This document shows, piece by piece, positions 38,305-47,769 of a stretch of DNA of 49,950 bases. Position 1 is the first letter of the stretch, and each line of letters starts with the position of its first letter. A program made the translations under genes and the position numbers. Source of the DNA: a virus; the IMG/VR virus record IMGVR_UViG_3300042544_002488, positions 1 through 49,950 of that record; one strand, 5' to 3'. The notes below the pieces were generated by a model that was not told the DNA's origin, made no database searches, and saw only the letters and a list, made by a program, of their open reading frames with translations.

Positions 38305-39081
38305 ATGGCTGGATACACATATAGGGAGGTTGTCTATGATATTTGGCAATCCCTAAAACAGAATTTTGACGATGGAGAACTGACCTTAGCACAGGTTTTG
38401 TACCATGTAAGCGTAAGTGCTAACAGGTTGAAATATCAGCATTTAAACAATGAATTAAAGGATTCAAGCACAATTGGAGGCGATTATTTAAGGGTATATT
38501 CTAATATTCCTATTCAATCTCAAAGCACATCAAGCAATCCGAATGTAATTAAGAATCAAAAATATATCATCCTTCCTGCGAGAATAATTGACCTGCCGAG
38601 GGATGGAGGAATAAAGTACATTACTTATGACCATTTAGACCCAAATTGTTGTTATGGCCCAAATCAGGTGAATTTTACAAGAACTACACCGGGTTTTGGA
38701 ATTCAGAGGTTATATGGAAATGAGTATGAAAAACCGAGCGAAGCCAATCCGTATTTCTATGTAGTTGAGGACGAAAGTGGAAATGGGGTACGGATTTATT
38801 TATTGGGCTTAGAATGTAGTAGTATTGCTAAGTTGCAGATAGGGTGTTATGCCTATACTACTGCTGCTGACATTAAAAGCCTTGATGATATTCTTGATTT
38901 GCCGGAACACCTGATTGAGGTATTGAAATACAATGTAATCAGCCTTGGTAAGTTTGTATTAGCAACGATTAGTGATAATATTAACGATGGGCAGAATACA
39001 CTTTCGGCTGAAAGTGGATTAAGTCGTGCTGACCAATTGTATCAGCAACAAGTTACACAACAATTACAGGGAGGTAATTAA
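38305..39081 (+). CDS. Putative neck/tail connector protein, 258 aa
   Basis: N-terminal YREVVYDIWQSLKQNFDDGE helix and a middle with YIILPARIIDLPRDGGIKYI. A C-terminal EVLKYNVISLGKFVLATISD helix region. Similar layout to the next gene suggests two neck components. Identification by position. Confidence 0.55.
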   Translation: MAGYTYREVVYDIWQSLKQNFDDGELTLAQVLYHVSVSANRLKYQHLNNELKDSSTIGGDYLRVYSNIPIQSQSTSSNPNVIKNQKYIILPARIIDLPRDGGIKYITYDHLDPNCCYGPNQVNFTRTTPGFGIQRLYGNEYEKPSEANPYFYVVEDESGNGVRIYLLGLECSSIAKLQIGCYAYTTAADIKSLDDILDLPEHLIEVLKYNVISLGKFVLATISDNINDGQNTLSAESGLSRADQLYQQQVTQQLQGGN

Positions 39082-39083
39082 TT

Positions 39084-39848
39084 ATGGAATGGAGCGATAG
39101 AATTACTGCTGACGATATTATTTCTGAAGTAAGTATGATGCTTGATGATGCAGATTTACAGAGGGGATTAAGTCGTGGGTACTATATGAATAGTGTTCAA
39201 AGGGCTTATGAGGATTTGAATTTGCAATCGTTCATGACTATTCTTACTAAGGATATTCCCTTGGTTCCTGGTAGGTTTACTTTGGATATGCCTTCTGATA
39301 GTTTCAATATTCGTGAAATGTATTTGCATAATGGCGTATGTTGTCAGCCTGGAAGTGAAATGGCTGTTGTGCATTGGAAGAGGTTGTATAACAATAGCCA
39401 AGGTGGTCCTGGATATACTGCTTTAGTAAAAGACAATCAGGCACAGGATTACTACTACAATGCAGGTGGACAGGGGTTCGATATTCAGAGTACAGGGTTT
39501 ACTACTTACTTTGCCAATATTGAGAATAGACTGATAATGCTTAGTAGTCCTTCTTTGGAGTTCAAGTATTTGAGGTTAGTTTATAATAGCCTTGGAGGTG
39601 AGATAGGTTCTACCATTGAGATTCCGAGAGTAGTTAGGGAGTGCATTACTTTAATGACTGCAAAGCGTGTCTGTAAGGCATTATTAGCGAGGGATGAAAA
39701 GAAGTACCGGACTATATATCAAACGATAGTAGGCGACCTTGACGACCCAAGAGAAGGGGCATTAGCAAGGGCTAAAGTGTTTCTTGTCAGAATGGGAACA
39801 TGGAAGCGTAATGAGTTTAATTTGAACAACGAAACCTCAAAGTATTAA
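39084..39848 (+). CDS. Putative tail adaptor/terminator protein, 254 aa
   Basis: Begins with a helix ADDIISEVSMMLDDADLQRG, then IPLVPGRFTLDMPSDSFNIR and a C-terminal ITLMTAKRVCKALLARDEKK. The pattern fits head-to-tail adaptor (gp4/collar-like) proteins of podoviruses, but no motif is decisive. Confidence 0.55.
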   Translation: MEWSDRITADDIISEVSMMLDDADLQRGLSRGYYMNSVQRAYEDLNLQSFMTILTKDIPLVPGRFTLDMPSDSFNIREMYLHNGVCCQPGSEMAVVHWKRLYNNSQGGPGYTALVKDNQAQDYYYNAGGQGFDIQSTGFTTYFANIENRLIMLSSPSLEFKYLRLVYNSLGGEIGSTIEIPRVVRECITLMTAKRVCKALLARDEKKYRTIYQTIVGDLDDPREGALARAKVFLVRMGTWKRNEFNLNNETSKY

Positions 39849-39854
39849 TAGGAT

Positions 39855-40220
39855 ATGCCATTACAATCAACAAATAGCGATTTAGTGTGTTTAGGCACAT
39901 TGAGCATCAAAGAAAATACCGTTGAAATATGGTGCGATAAACTGCAAGTAGAGCCACCGTTTATAAAAATCAATGGAATTGTTTGTGCAAAAAACCATGA
40001 ATTGCCTATTAATATTAGCGACAAAGTTGAATTTATGGGTGATGATGTTTGTTTCGGTGGGGCACTTCTCATTACCAACAATAAAACTCCACCTGTTCTC
40101 TTAAATATTCAAGACATGATAGACAACAGAACAACAGTTAATCGTTCTGAAAAATATTTCAATGATTTTGAAATTAACAGGTACAGTGTTTATGTAACAA
40201 ACGAATTTAAAAATCTTTAA
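39855..40220 (+). CDS. Partial duplicate of the large tail protein N-terminal domain
   Basis: 121-aa protein whose residues ~10-118 align with residues ~85-195 of the 1535-aa protein immediately downstream: LGTLSIKENTVEIWCDKLQ vs LGTIFVKGKIVELWCDELQ, and LLNIQDMIDN vs ILNVQDMIDS, ending EKYFNDFEINRY vs EKYFTEFDRRRY. It could be a functional paralogue (chaperone or cap) or a recent partial tandem copy. Four bases separate the two genes. Confidence 0.75.
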   Translation: MPLQSTNSDLVCLGTLSIKENTVEIWCDKLQVEPPFIKINGIVCAKNHELPINISDKVEFMGDDVCFGGALLITNNKTPPVLLNIQDMIDNRTTVNRSEKYFNDFEINRYSVYVTNEFKNL

Positions 40221-40223
40221 GAT

Positions 40224-43200
40224 ATGCCATTACCGATACATAATCAGAAGGGAACGGAGATAGATGTAAAAGCCTTTAACAAAGGTGCTTCATATAGCAT
40301 TGACGAGCAGTTCCTTGGGCAGTCAGATTCAGGTATGTATATTGATGCCGAGAATATGCGACCAACGGGGCTTAATGCTGATGAAATGGCATTGTCAAGA
40401 ATTAGCGGAGAGGAGATTGAGTATATTTCTGAGGATAATAGTTGTAATAGTTACTATGGTGCAACATTCATCAATGGTGCATGGAGATGCTTAGGTACAA
40501 TATTTGTCAAAGGAAAGATTGTTGAGTTGTGGTGCGATGAATTACAAACACTTGCTCCATTTATTCGTATTGACGGCATTATTTACGCTGCAAGTCCACA
40601 ACTACCAATTGACATAGATTATCCTATTCAGTTCCATTGGAATAATACCTGCCTTGGTGGGGAGATTTATCTTACCGATAACAGAACTGCACCTATTATC
40701 CTGAATGTTCAGGATATGATAGATTCAAGCGAGCCTGTTTGTACGGAGAAATACTTTACTGAATTCGACAGAAGAAGGTATGAGGTAAATACACAGATGC
40801 CTCCACACATGATGTCGTTTGTTGAACTTACTCCAAGTCCGGGCTATCCTGCTGATAAAGTAATTGGTTCCGTAGGACTGAAAGTAGGTATGTATTCTTA
40901 CTCGTTTCGGTATGTAACGACAAGTGGGGATAGAACTGCATGGACAAATGTTACTCCGACAATTCCTGTACCTGTTCAGATAAATACAAATAGCGGTCAA
41001 TATCCGAGTATTAAGACTTATGGTGCTGACCCAAATACTCAAACAGGATATGGAATTGTACTTAATTTCAGGATTCAGAATGAACTTGGGTATGACTACA
41101 TTGAAATTAAGCGTTATTCGTACAATACAGGTGTTCCCGTAGGTTTTACTCCGAGTGCAGAACTTATAGGCACATTGGGATTAGTTGATGGCGAAAATGT
41201 AGTAAAGTATATCGTTGACTTTGGTGCAGTTGGAGAACCTATTACCGATGAAGATGATACCGTTCAGTATGGACCTATTGAAGCTTGTAAGACTTTAAGG
41301 TACTTTGAGAATAGGTTACACCTTATGAATGTAAGGTATGCCTCGATGGATTTTACTCCGACATTCGTAAGCAATGGGCGACCAAACTTATTCCCTGTAA
41401 TGGCACCGCTTGGTATTGTTGGGTACAATGATGCCTATTACACTACTTATTATCGTAGTTTATTTAGGGGTGAGAAGTACGGCTTCGGAGTAGGTTTTTG
41501 GAATACTTTAATGGGGCAAAGTTTTGCTACGCCTGTTACGGGTTTTACAAATTATCAATTGCCTGACAGAAGAGATACTGCAAGTGCTGATACACAAACT
41601 TATAGTTATACTACTCTGCCAAGGGCTTCTGTTTATCAGACAAATAGCGATGATTTTTGCCACGAAACATATAGTTTAGTCAATGCCGTAACAAAGAATG
41701 ATTGTTGCAGTTTTAAGAATATTGCTTGCGATGGGCAAAAACAAGACGGAGGAATTTTAACCTGCGATGGTAATGAGGGCATAACTAATATGCCGGCTTT
41801 CTGCGGTTGTGGTTCTGTTTCGAATCCAACACAGGCTGTTGATATAGGATATCAACCATTAACTCCAATAAGTGAACGAGACCCAAGCGTAACCGGACAC
41901 GATTATGTAATAAATACAAGGGTTCAGAATGATTGCAGTTCACTTGCGGATTTTCACCCTGCTGGTTTTGCACCTGAATATTTCGCTTTAGGAGTTGCAT
42001 TAAATGGTATTGATGACAGTCTTTTGCCTTCATATATTCAGGCATTTTCAATCCTTAGAACTAAACCTGCTGGCAGAGTTGTGTTTCAAGGCATAGGTGG
42101 TTACTATCTTTATCCGAATCCGAGTGGCAATGCAACAGACCCTGCATATAAAGCAACGGATAAATTATGGTTTTATAGTTTCGAAGCAAGTGCAAGGTCT
42201 GGTCTTATTTCTCAACAGGTAATTAATGAAATTGGTAACAATGTAAGTTCAAGGTATGAGGCTCAATTAGTTTCACCGGTTGGTATATTCCCTGAAGTTC
42301 CGCATGGAGAAAATAGAACAGGGCTTCAAGAAGACCATATTGATATGTGTTTGTATCCGAGATTCTATGAGGATAACGCAACAATAAACCTTACTCCTGA
42401 CCCTACGAGTACAGGTGGGTATGTTCAATTTGGTAAATGGAGAAATGCCGGCTTTCCGGGATGGGAAGCAAATTTGAATATAAACAGAGCAAGTTTTGGA
42501 TTAAATGAGTTCAGAAGTGCCAATAATTCAGGAACAGACACAAGTGGTATTGGTAATGAGTATTTAGGCGACAGAGGAAATCAATTCTTTGTTTTAGGTA
42601 CAAGTACGGCTGTTTATAATGTTCAATCAGTTGGTTCAAACGCTTGTGATAACAAATACCCAAGTGCTGACCTAAAAAGCTTTCACGAACCTTGGTATAA
42701 TATCAATATCATTGATACACTTGCGAATATTCCTGCTACTGATGTAACTACCTATTTTGATACAGGTGCATATCAGAAACTAAGGTCTTGGGTAGGAACA
42801 TACACACCTTCTACTACATTTTTTATACTTGCAGGTGATGAAAGATGGGAGGATATTAGACCTTGGACACCGAACAATATTCTGACAGGAACAGTTACTG
42901 AGGTTAATGCGAATACCATTAATAGCATTATTCAGATTGAAAAACCTGATGGAACCGTTGAATATTACCTAAATGTAGATGGCGTTGGTGCAGGTGCCGT
43001 TGCTGCTCTGTCTGCATTGTTGCCATTTACAATTGGTGCCGGTGCGACAAGTAAGCCCAATGTAACAATTTCAGGTCTTTATGGAACTACCCTTGCGACT
43101 ACACCTTATCCAAGGATATACTCAATTGTGTTCAATGCAGGTTCAACACCCGTTACAGGTAGCAAGGTTATTATCAAATACGATAATGAGGTTCCTGTTA

Positions 43201-44831
43201 AGGCTTTTGGAGGCGATGCTTATACCGGTGATGATACAGCCTGTTTTGTTGATAGACAAATTCCTAATGGCGGTGGAAATCCAGCAAATACAGGTACAAG
43301 TTCTCCACTACCACTTAACCTTGGTTTGCCTTACTATGAGATTCAGGTTAATCCAAGAATGTTTATTACTCAGGATGCCAGAGGTGGTGGAAACAAAATT
43401 CAAGATTGCAGTAGTTTGCAAAGTAGGTGGTTACGGCAAATGATTGCTTTATTCAATTGCGAAAGCCGGATTCATCTGCCATACAACTACGAAGCACCAA
43501 TAACAGACCCACCAAGTTATCAAATGGGAAAATTCTTCCCTGCGACAAACTATATCATGCGTCCTAATGAATGGGAAACAACAGTTCAGGACGATAACTT
43601 CTGTGGTGGTTCAGGTATTATTTATGACAACTATAAGTCTGACTATCCTGACGAATGGATTTATTGGAGATACGGAGGTTACAGATACCAACCTCAATTC
43701 AATATTGACTATTTACACATCCAGAATGTTACTTTTTGGACAACTAAACCAACAACAGGATTTAGGGAATTAACAGAATTTTGCACAAGGGATGCTTATA
43801 GCCTAAAGCGTGAAATTGCCAGAGTAGATTCTCCAGGTATCAGGACTTTCCTTGCCCAAAATGTTTATGACTTGGATGATCAAACAGGAGAAATCAAATT
43901 TGCTTGGTCTGCATTGGGAGGAAACAAGGGTAATAACCTATATGCTTTTACCGAAAGGGGTATGTGTTTATTACTTACTGAGGATGCTATTATCAGGGAT
44001 GCAACAGGTGAGCAGATAGCAATGGGGTTAGTAACTGAGGGTAAGGTTATCGGTGGCGAGTATTGGATTAGCCGAGAGATAGGCATGAATGAGGAGTCTT
44101 GGAGGTCAAGGGCTGAGTATAATAATTCATTGTATTTTATGAATAAGACAAGTGCTTATTTATTCAATGGGAATGAAGCCTTAGATATTGCAAGGAAATT
44201 CAACTATTTCGCTAAGATAATTCAGTATTTGAATGCTTTTGGCAATGGATATGCTACTTGGATTACATCATGCTACGACACTAAGCACGAAGAGTATATG
44301 GTTCAGATACAGAATACAAGGGAGGAAACTCAATTGTTTGTGTTTAGCCAAAAGAATCAAGCTTGGAATGGCAGGTATTCATATCGTTATGACCAATACC
44401 TGAGCTTTGATAATCAAACTTACGGAATGGGTAGGTGGATAGATGGTGATGAAGCAGGTACTTACTTGTTGGATACAGGGGATAGGATAAATAATAATGT
44501 TGTTCAGGCTAAGGTTTGGCAGTCAAGTGCTAAGAATCAGATATTGGCTAAGGAGTTTCAGGGTATTAGGGTTAGTTCAAGTCAGGTTCCTACGAGGGTA
44601 AATTTGTTTGACAATGTTCAACAAGCGGAGGCAGGAACGATTCAATGTTTTATCAATGGTGCTGATTTAAGGAATTACGGAAGTGCTTTTGAGCAGTACA
44701 TTGGTAGGAGAATAATTGCAGGAAACGACAATAGAATGCAGGGAACGGCAATTGTTTACGAAATAACCTTTGGTGGAAGTGGGGATTTTAAGATTGTGAG
44801 TTCCGGAATTTATTGGAAACCTTTAGTATAA
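40224..44831 (+). CDS. Very large tail/virion structural protein, 1535 aa
   Basis: Predominantly beta protein with Thr, Asn, Tyr and Gly. It contains numerous ADxxTQ-type turns, a Cys-rich patch (TKNDCCSFKNIACDGQKQDG), and a C-terminal propeller-like region (NLYAFTERGMCLLLTEDAII, SLYFMNKTSAYLFNGNE). Size, beta content and place suggest a tail hub, stabilisation or needle protein of a podovirus-like particle. Specific function unknown. The region ~85-195 is duplicated in the upstream small gene. Confidence 0.7.
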   Translation: MPLPIHNQKGTEIDVKAFNKGASYSIDEQFLGQSDSGMYIDAENMRPTGLNADEMALSRISGEEIEYISEDNSCNSYYGATFINGAWRCLGTIFVKGKIVELWCDELQTLAPFIRIDGIIYAASPQLPIDIDYPIQFHWNNTCLGGEIYLTDNRTAPIILNVQDMIDSSEPVCTEKYFTEFDRRRYEVNTQMPPHMMSFVELTPSPGYPADKVIGSVGLKVGMYSYSFRYVTTSGDRTAWTNVTPTIPVPVQINTNSGQYPSIKTYGADPNTQTGYGIVLNFRIQNELGYDYIEIKRYSYNTGVPVGFTPSAELIGTLGLVDGENVVKYIVDFGAVGEPITDEDDTVQYGPIEACKTLRYFENRLHLMNVRYASMDFTPTFVSNGRPNLFPVMAPLGIVGYNDAYYTTYYRSLFRGEKYGFGVGFWNTLMGQSFATPVTGFTNYQLPDRRDTASADTQTYSYTTLPRASVYQTNSDDFCHETYSLVNAVTKNDCCSFKNIACDGQKQDGGILTCDGNEGITNMPAFCGCGSVSNPTQAVDIGYQPLTPISERDPSVTGHDYVINTRVQNDCSSLADFHPAGFAPEYFALGVALNGIDDSLLPSYIQAFSILRTKPAGRVVFQGIGGYYLYPNPSGNATDPAYKATDKLWFYSFEASARSGLISQQVINEIGNNVSSRYEAQLVSPVGIFPEVPHGENRTGLQEDHIDMCLYPRFYEDNATINLTPDPTSTGGYVQFGKWRNAGFPGWEANLNINRASFGLNEFRSANNSGTDTSGIGNEYLGDRGNQFFVLGTSTAVYNVQSVGSNACDNKYPSADLKSFHEPWYNINIIDTLANIPATDVTTYFDTGAYQKLRSWVGTYTPSTTFFILAGDERWEDIRPWTPNNILTGTVTEVNANTINSIIQIEKPDGTVEYYLNVDGVGAGAVAALSALLPFTIGAGATSKPNVTISGLYGTTLATTPYPRIYSIVFNAGSTPVTGSKVIIKYDNEVPVKAFGGDAYTGDDTACFVDRQIPNGGGNPANTGTSSPLPLNLGLPYYEIQVNPRMFITQDARGGGNKIQDCSSLQSRWLRQMIALFNCESRIHLPYNYEAPITDPPSYQMGKFFPATNYIMRPNEWETTVQDDNFCGGSGIIYDNYKSDYPDEWIYWRYGGYRYQPQFNIDYLHIQNVTFWTTKPTTGFRELTEFCTRDAYSLKREIARVDSPGIRTFLAQNVYDLDDQTGEIKFAWSALGGNKGNNLYAFTERGMCLLLTEDAIIRDATGEQIAMGLVTEGKVIGGEYWISREIGMNEESWRSRAEYNNSLYFMNKTSAYLFNGNEALDIARKFNYFAKIIQYLNAFGNGYATWITSCYDTKHEEYMVQIQNTREETQLFVFSQKNQAWNGRYSYRYDQYLSFDNQTYGMGRWIDGDEAGTYLLDTGDRINNNVVQAKVWQSSAKNQILAKEFQGIRVSSSQVPTRVNLFDNVQQAEAGTIQCFINGADLRNYGSAFEQYIGRRIIAGNDNRMQGTAIVYEITFGGSGDFKIVSSGIYWKPLV

Positions 44832-44835
44832 TGTG

Positions 44836-44862
44836 TATTTTTGAAGTGTTAAAATAAGGAGG
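44836..44862 (+). promoter_or_regulatory. -7 box plus strong Shine-Dalgarno
   Basis: TATTTTTG (44836-44843) matches the -7 box, with ATTG (44812-44815) at 20 nt as a one-mismatch -33. AAGGAGG (44856-44862) is a full Shine-Dalgarno five bases before the ATG at 44868, rare in this genome, where most starts lack one. Confidence 0.6.
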
Positions 44863-44867
44863 AAATT

Positions 44868-45551
44868 ATGGACCCGATGACAATGATGATGGTATCGCAA
44901 ATGGCAGGGGGTAAAGGTGGTGGAGGTGGAAGCGGTGCAGGATTGCCTTTAGCAATTGGAGGGGCACAACTTATTCAGGGGCATATTCAACGGGCTAAGG
45001 CTAAGAGAATGCAACCAGCACAGGAAGATGCTCAACAAGTTACTGCAATGCAGGAGTATCAGCGTAGGGCGAATAATGCTATGACAGGGGCTAATATCAG
45101 CAATCAAATGCGTAATTTAGCACAGATGCAGGGTGCAGGGGTTAAGGCTTTAAGTAGAGGTGGAAATCTTGGTCAATATGCTCAGTTAGGTAGGATTCAG
45201 GGTAATGCCTTGAATAATATTTTAGCACAGGGGCAAGCACAGGAGCAGAGTTATAGGACTATGTTTAACGATATGCTTGAAACCGTTGCTGACCGCAGAA
45301 TGAGGGTTCAAAGTAAGGCTGCTGATGCTATGAGTATGAGAAGTGAAAAGAATATCGGTGCAGGAACACAGGGGATTATGGCAGGGATGGCGAAGATGGG
45401 CGGAGGCAAGTCTACTAATACCGGTGCTGAAATTGGAACAAAGGGAACTTCCGGAAGTTCTTTTGGTCCACAATCTATGAATATGGAACAAATTACTGCT
45501 GCTGGAAATGCCCCTATTATGGGTTTTGGTGGAATGCCGTTAGGGATATAA
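44868..45551 (+). CDS. Gly/Met/Gln-rich internal virion protein, 227 aa
   Basis: N-terminal GGKGGGGGSGAGLPLAIGGA, then an alpha-helical Gln/Ala/Met segment (AQGQAQEQSYRTMFNDMLET), then a Gly-rich end. This composition is typical of small ejection or internal core proteins that precede larger internal proteins, which is what follows here. Confidence 0.6.
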   Translation: MDPMTMMMVSQMAGGKGGGGGSGAGLPLAIGGAQLIQGHIQRAKAKRMQPAQEDAQQVTAMQEYQRRANNAMTGANISNQMRNLAQMQGAGVKALSRGGNLGQYAQLGRIQGNALNNILAQGQAQEQSYRTMFNDMLETVADRRMRVQSKAADAMSMRSEKNIGAGTQGIMAGMAKMGGGKSTNTGAEIGTKGTSGSSFGPQSMNMEQITAAGNAPIMGFGGMPLGI

Positions 45552-45562
45552 GATAAAAGAAA

Positions 45563-47761
45563 ATGAGCGTATTAGGGAAGTTAAAATCACTATTCGGGTT
45601 TAACGAAGAAAATCAAAATGATATTTCCTCATTTGAGGATGCAGGGATGACATTAGATGGAACGACAGGAACGGAAACTATTAATGCTGTTAGCCAAAAC
45701 CAAACACTACCTGAAAATGTAGTAAATTCTAATCAACAAACAGGCACTCAAACAATAGGTAACGAAACAGGTACTCAAACAGGTACTCAAACAGGTACTC
45801 AAACAACAGGTACTCAAACAACAGGCGGTGAAATAGGAGTTGCAAACACAAGAGGTGGTGGAACTCCTCCTCCTCCGGGTGCTACTCCAGGAATAGTTGG
45901 AGGTGGTGGAATTAACCTTGGTGCAGGAAGTGAGTTTGTTCGTGTGATGCCGGGGCAAGTAGTAGAAACCACTGACAAAAAAGGCGTAAAAAGCAAGTCT
46001 ATTGAAGACCTTATCGAAATAGGTGGTTCAGGATTTGATGATGATGTATATGCTCGTAAACTTCGCAGACAGGCTGCTATGCCCGACTTGAAGAATGAGG
46101 ATTACTTCCCAAATCAACCATTTTCTGAAAGCCGTACTGCTTGGGGCGACCCGATATTTTCCGGTGCAGGGGCACAATTTCCTATGGCGGCCTACGATGC
46201 ACAGCGAAAAGCAAGGGCACAAGCAGAACTTGACGAAGCTAAAAGCAATATAATGCAACTTAAAATCCCTGAAATTGACACCGGGGCTTATGCTCAAAGA
46301 TTCAAAACAGGCTTTATTGACGAAGTTTCAAGCCTTACGAATGACTATGTAAAGAGGTATGGAAACTCAAAGAAGGCTATTCAGGCTATGCGACAAGATG
46401 GTTCATTGGCTAATCTTCAAGCAAAGTTCGAGGGTATTGCAAAGAGTATTGACCAAACAGCAGGTAGGGCAAAAGATTTCCTTAAAGGGGCACAAGAAAA
46501 GGCTTCTACAATGTATTATTCTCCTGAAGGCGTTAGGGCTGCAACTAACTTCATGAATGGAATGGATGCCTATGCAAAAGGTCTTATTACTCCCGAACAA
46601 CTGAATCAGTTAGAACAACAGTTTAATACTGCCCAGAGATGGGATGACTACAAGGAGAAAGCCCTTAATGACTTTACCGATGACGAAGTTGTTCCGGGGC
46701 TTATGGGTGACAAACTTAGCCCAGAAGAAGAAATTGAATACCAAAAGCAACTTAATTTACCCGGTGGACTTAAAGATAAGCGACACTTTCTTGTTGTTAA
46801 AAAGTATAGTCAAGCAAATAAAGGTAAAATTATTGAAGGTATTGTTAAACCATTCTTTGATACCAATCGTACTGCATTTGAGCAATTGAAGCAGGGGAGT
46901 GAAACTAAAGAAGAAACCATTGACAGAGTTGCAAGAGGCATTGTTGCCATGAGAGGCAATAAGATTTTTGAAGATGTTATTTCTGAGAGTCAGGATAAAG
47001 GGGTGAATATTACAAATGTAATGGGTGGCACTCCTTCTACTGAAACAGGATTCTACTACAATACAGCAGTAGCACAGCCTCAAATTAAAGAGTATTTGAC
47101 TTCTCAGTTTGAAGCCGTTAGAAGCGGTAAAATGACACCTAAACAAGCACTACAAGAAGCCTACAAATTAGCAGATAAAAGCGGTAGTTGGATTGCTGAT
47201 AATACATACATGAGGGTAACAACTCCGGGCAAATGGGCTTCTATTAAAGAAGAAGTAAATCCAATACCATACTCCGAAATGTTTATCCCTACTCAGAGCG
47301 GAGGTTTTCAACCATATGATGCTAAAACAGCAACCGGAAATGCAAATGAGTCAGCAAATACCCAACCTGCCCATAGTGTGATATTAGACACAGAACGGGC
47401 GTGGATGATACCTGATGGCGATGGATTTAAAATGATTTCACAGGAGCAGTATAAAAAACTTGGTATGCCTGAAAGTGCTATATCTTACAGGATTGACAAG
47501 GTTAATACATACAGAACCATTGATGACTTCAAAGAAAGTGGAGGCGCTAAAGACCCAAAAACAGGTCAATGGGTTATAAGTCCAGAGTTAATGAAAACCG
47601 GAAGTAAAAATGCCGGGAAGATTGCTTACCAAATATACCCTGAAACTGTTGAAGGAATTAGCGATTTAGATGTTATGGGTAGTAAGGATACTAAAACAAA
47701 ATCTTCTGGCCCCGGAAAGGCTACAAAGATTAGTGTTAGTAAAAGTGTTGAGAATTTATAA
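45563..47761 (+). CDS. Large internal virion protein, 732 aa, with TGTQ repeats
   Basis: The N-terminus is low complexity, with GTQT/TGTQ repeats (residues ~58-88) and a Pro-rich GGTPPPPGATPG hinge. The remainder is mostly helical (LDEAKSNIMQLKIPEIDTGA, DFLKGAQEKASTMYYSPEGV). It follows a Gly-rich protein and precedes an even larger protein, as ejection or core proteins do. No enzymatic motif is recognised. Confidence 0.68.
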   Translation: MSVLGKLKSLFGFNEENQNDISSFEDAGMTLDGTTGTETINAVSQNQTLPENVVNSNQQTGTQTIGNETGTQTGTQTGTQTTGTQTTGGEIGVANTRGGGTPPPPGATPGIVGGGGINLGAGSEFVRVMPGQVVETTDKKGVKSKSIEDLIEIGGSGFDDDVYARKLRRQAAMPDLKNEDYFPNQPFSESRTAWGDPIFSGAGAQFPMAAYDAQRKARAQAELDEAKSNIMQLKIPEIDTGAYAQRFKTGFIDEVSSLTNDYVKRYGNSKKAIQAMRQDGSLANLQAKFEGIAKSIDQTAGRAKDFLKGAQEKASTMYYSPEGVRAATNFMNGMDAYAKGLITPEQLNQLEQQFNTAQRWDDYKEKALNDFTDDEVVPGLMGDKLSPEEEIEYQKQLNLPGGLKDKRHFLVVKKYSQANKGKIIEGIVKPFFDTNRTAFEQLKQGSETKEETIDRVARGIVAMRGNKIFEDVISESQDKGVNITNVMGGTPSTETGFYYNTAVAQPQIKEYLTSQFEAVRSGKMTPKQALQEAYKLADKSGSWIADNTYMRVTTPGKWASIKEEVNPIPYSEMFIPTQSGGFQPYDAKTATGNANESANTQPAHSVILDTERAWMIPDGDGFKMISQEQYKKLGMPESAISYRIDKVNTYRTIDDFKESGGAKDPKTGQWVISPELMKTGSKNAGKIAYQIYPETVEGISDLDVMGSKDTKTKSSGPGKATKISVSKSVENL
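45739..45825 (+). repeat. 12/15-bp coding repeats (TGTQ)
   Basis: ACAGGTACTCAA occurs three times contiguously (from 45767) with flanking 15-bp variants, keeping frame. Length polymorphism by slippage would change the protein's N-terminal linker without disrupting it. Confidence 0.85.
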
Positions 47762-47769
47762 ATTTCAAG

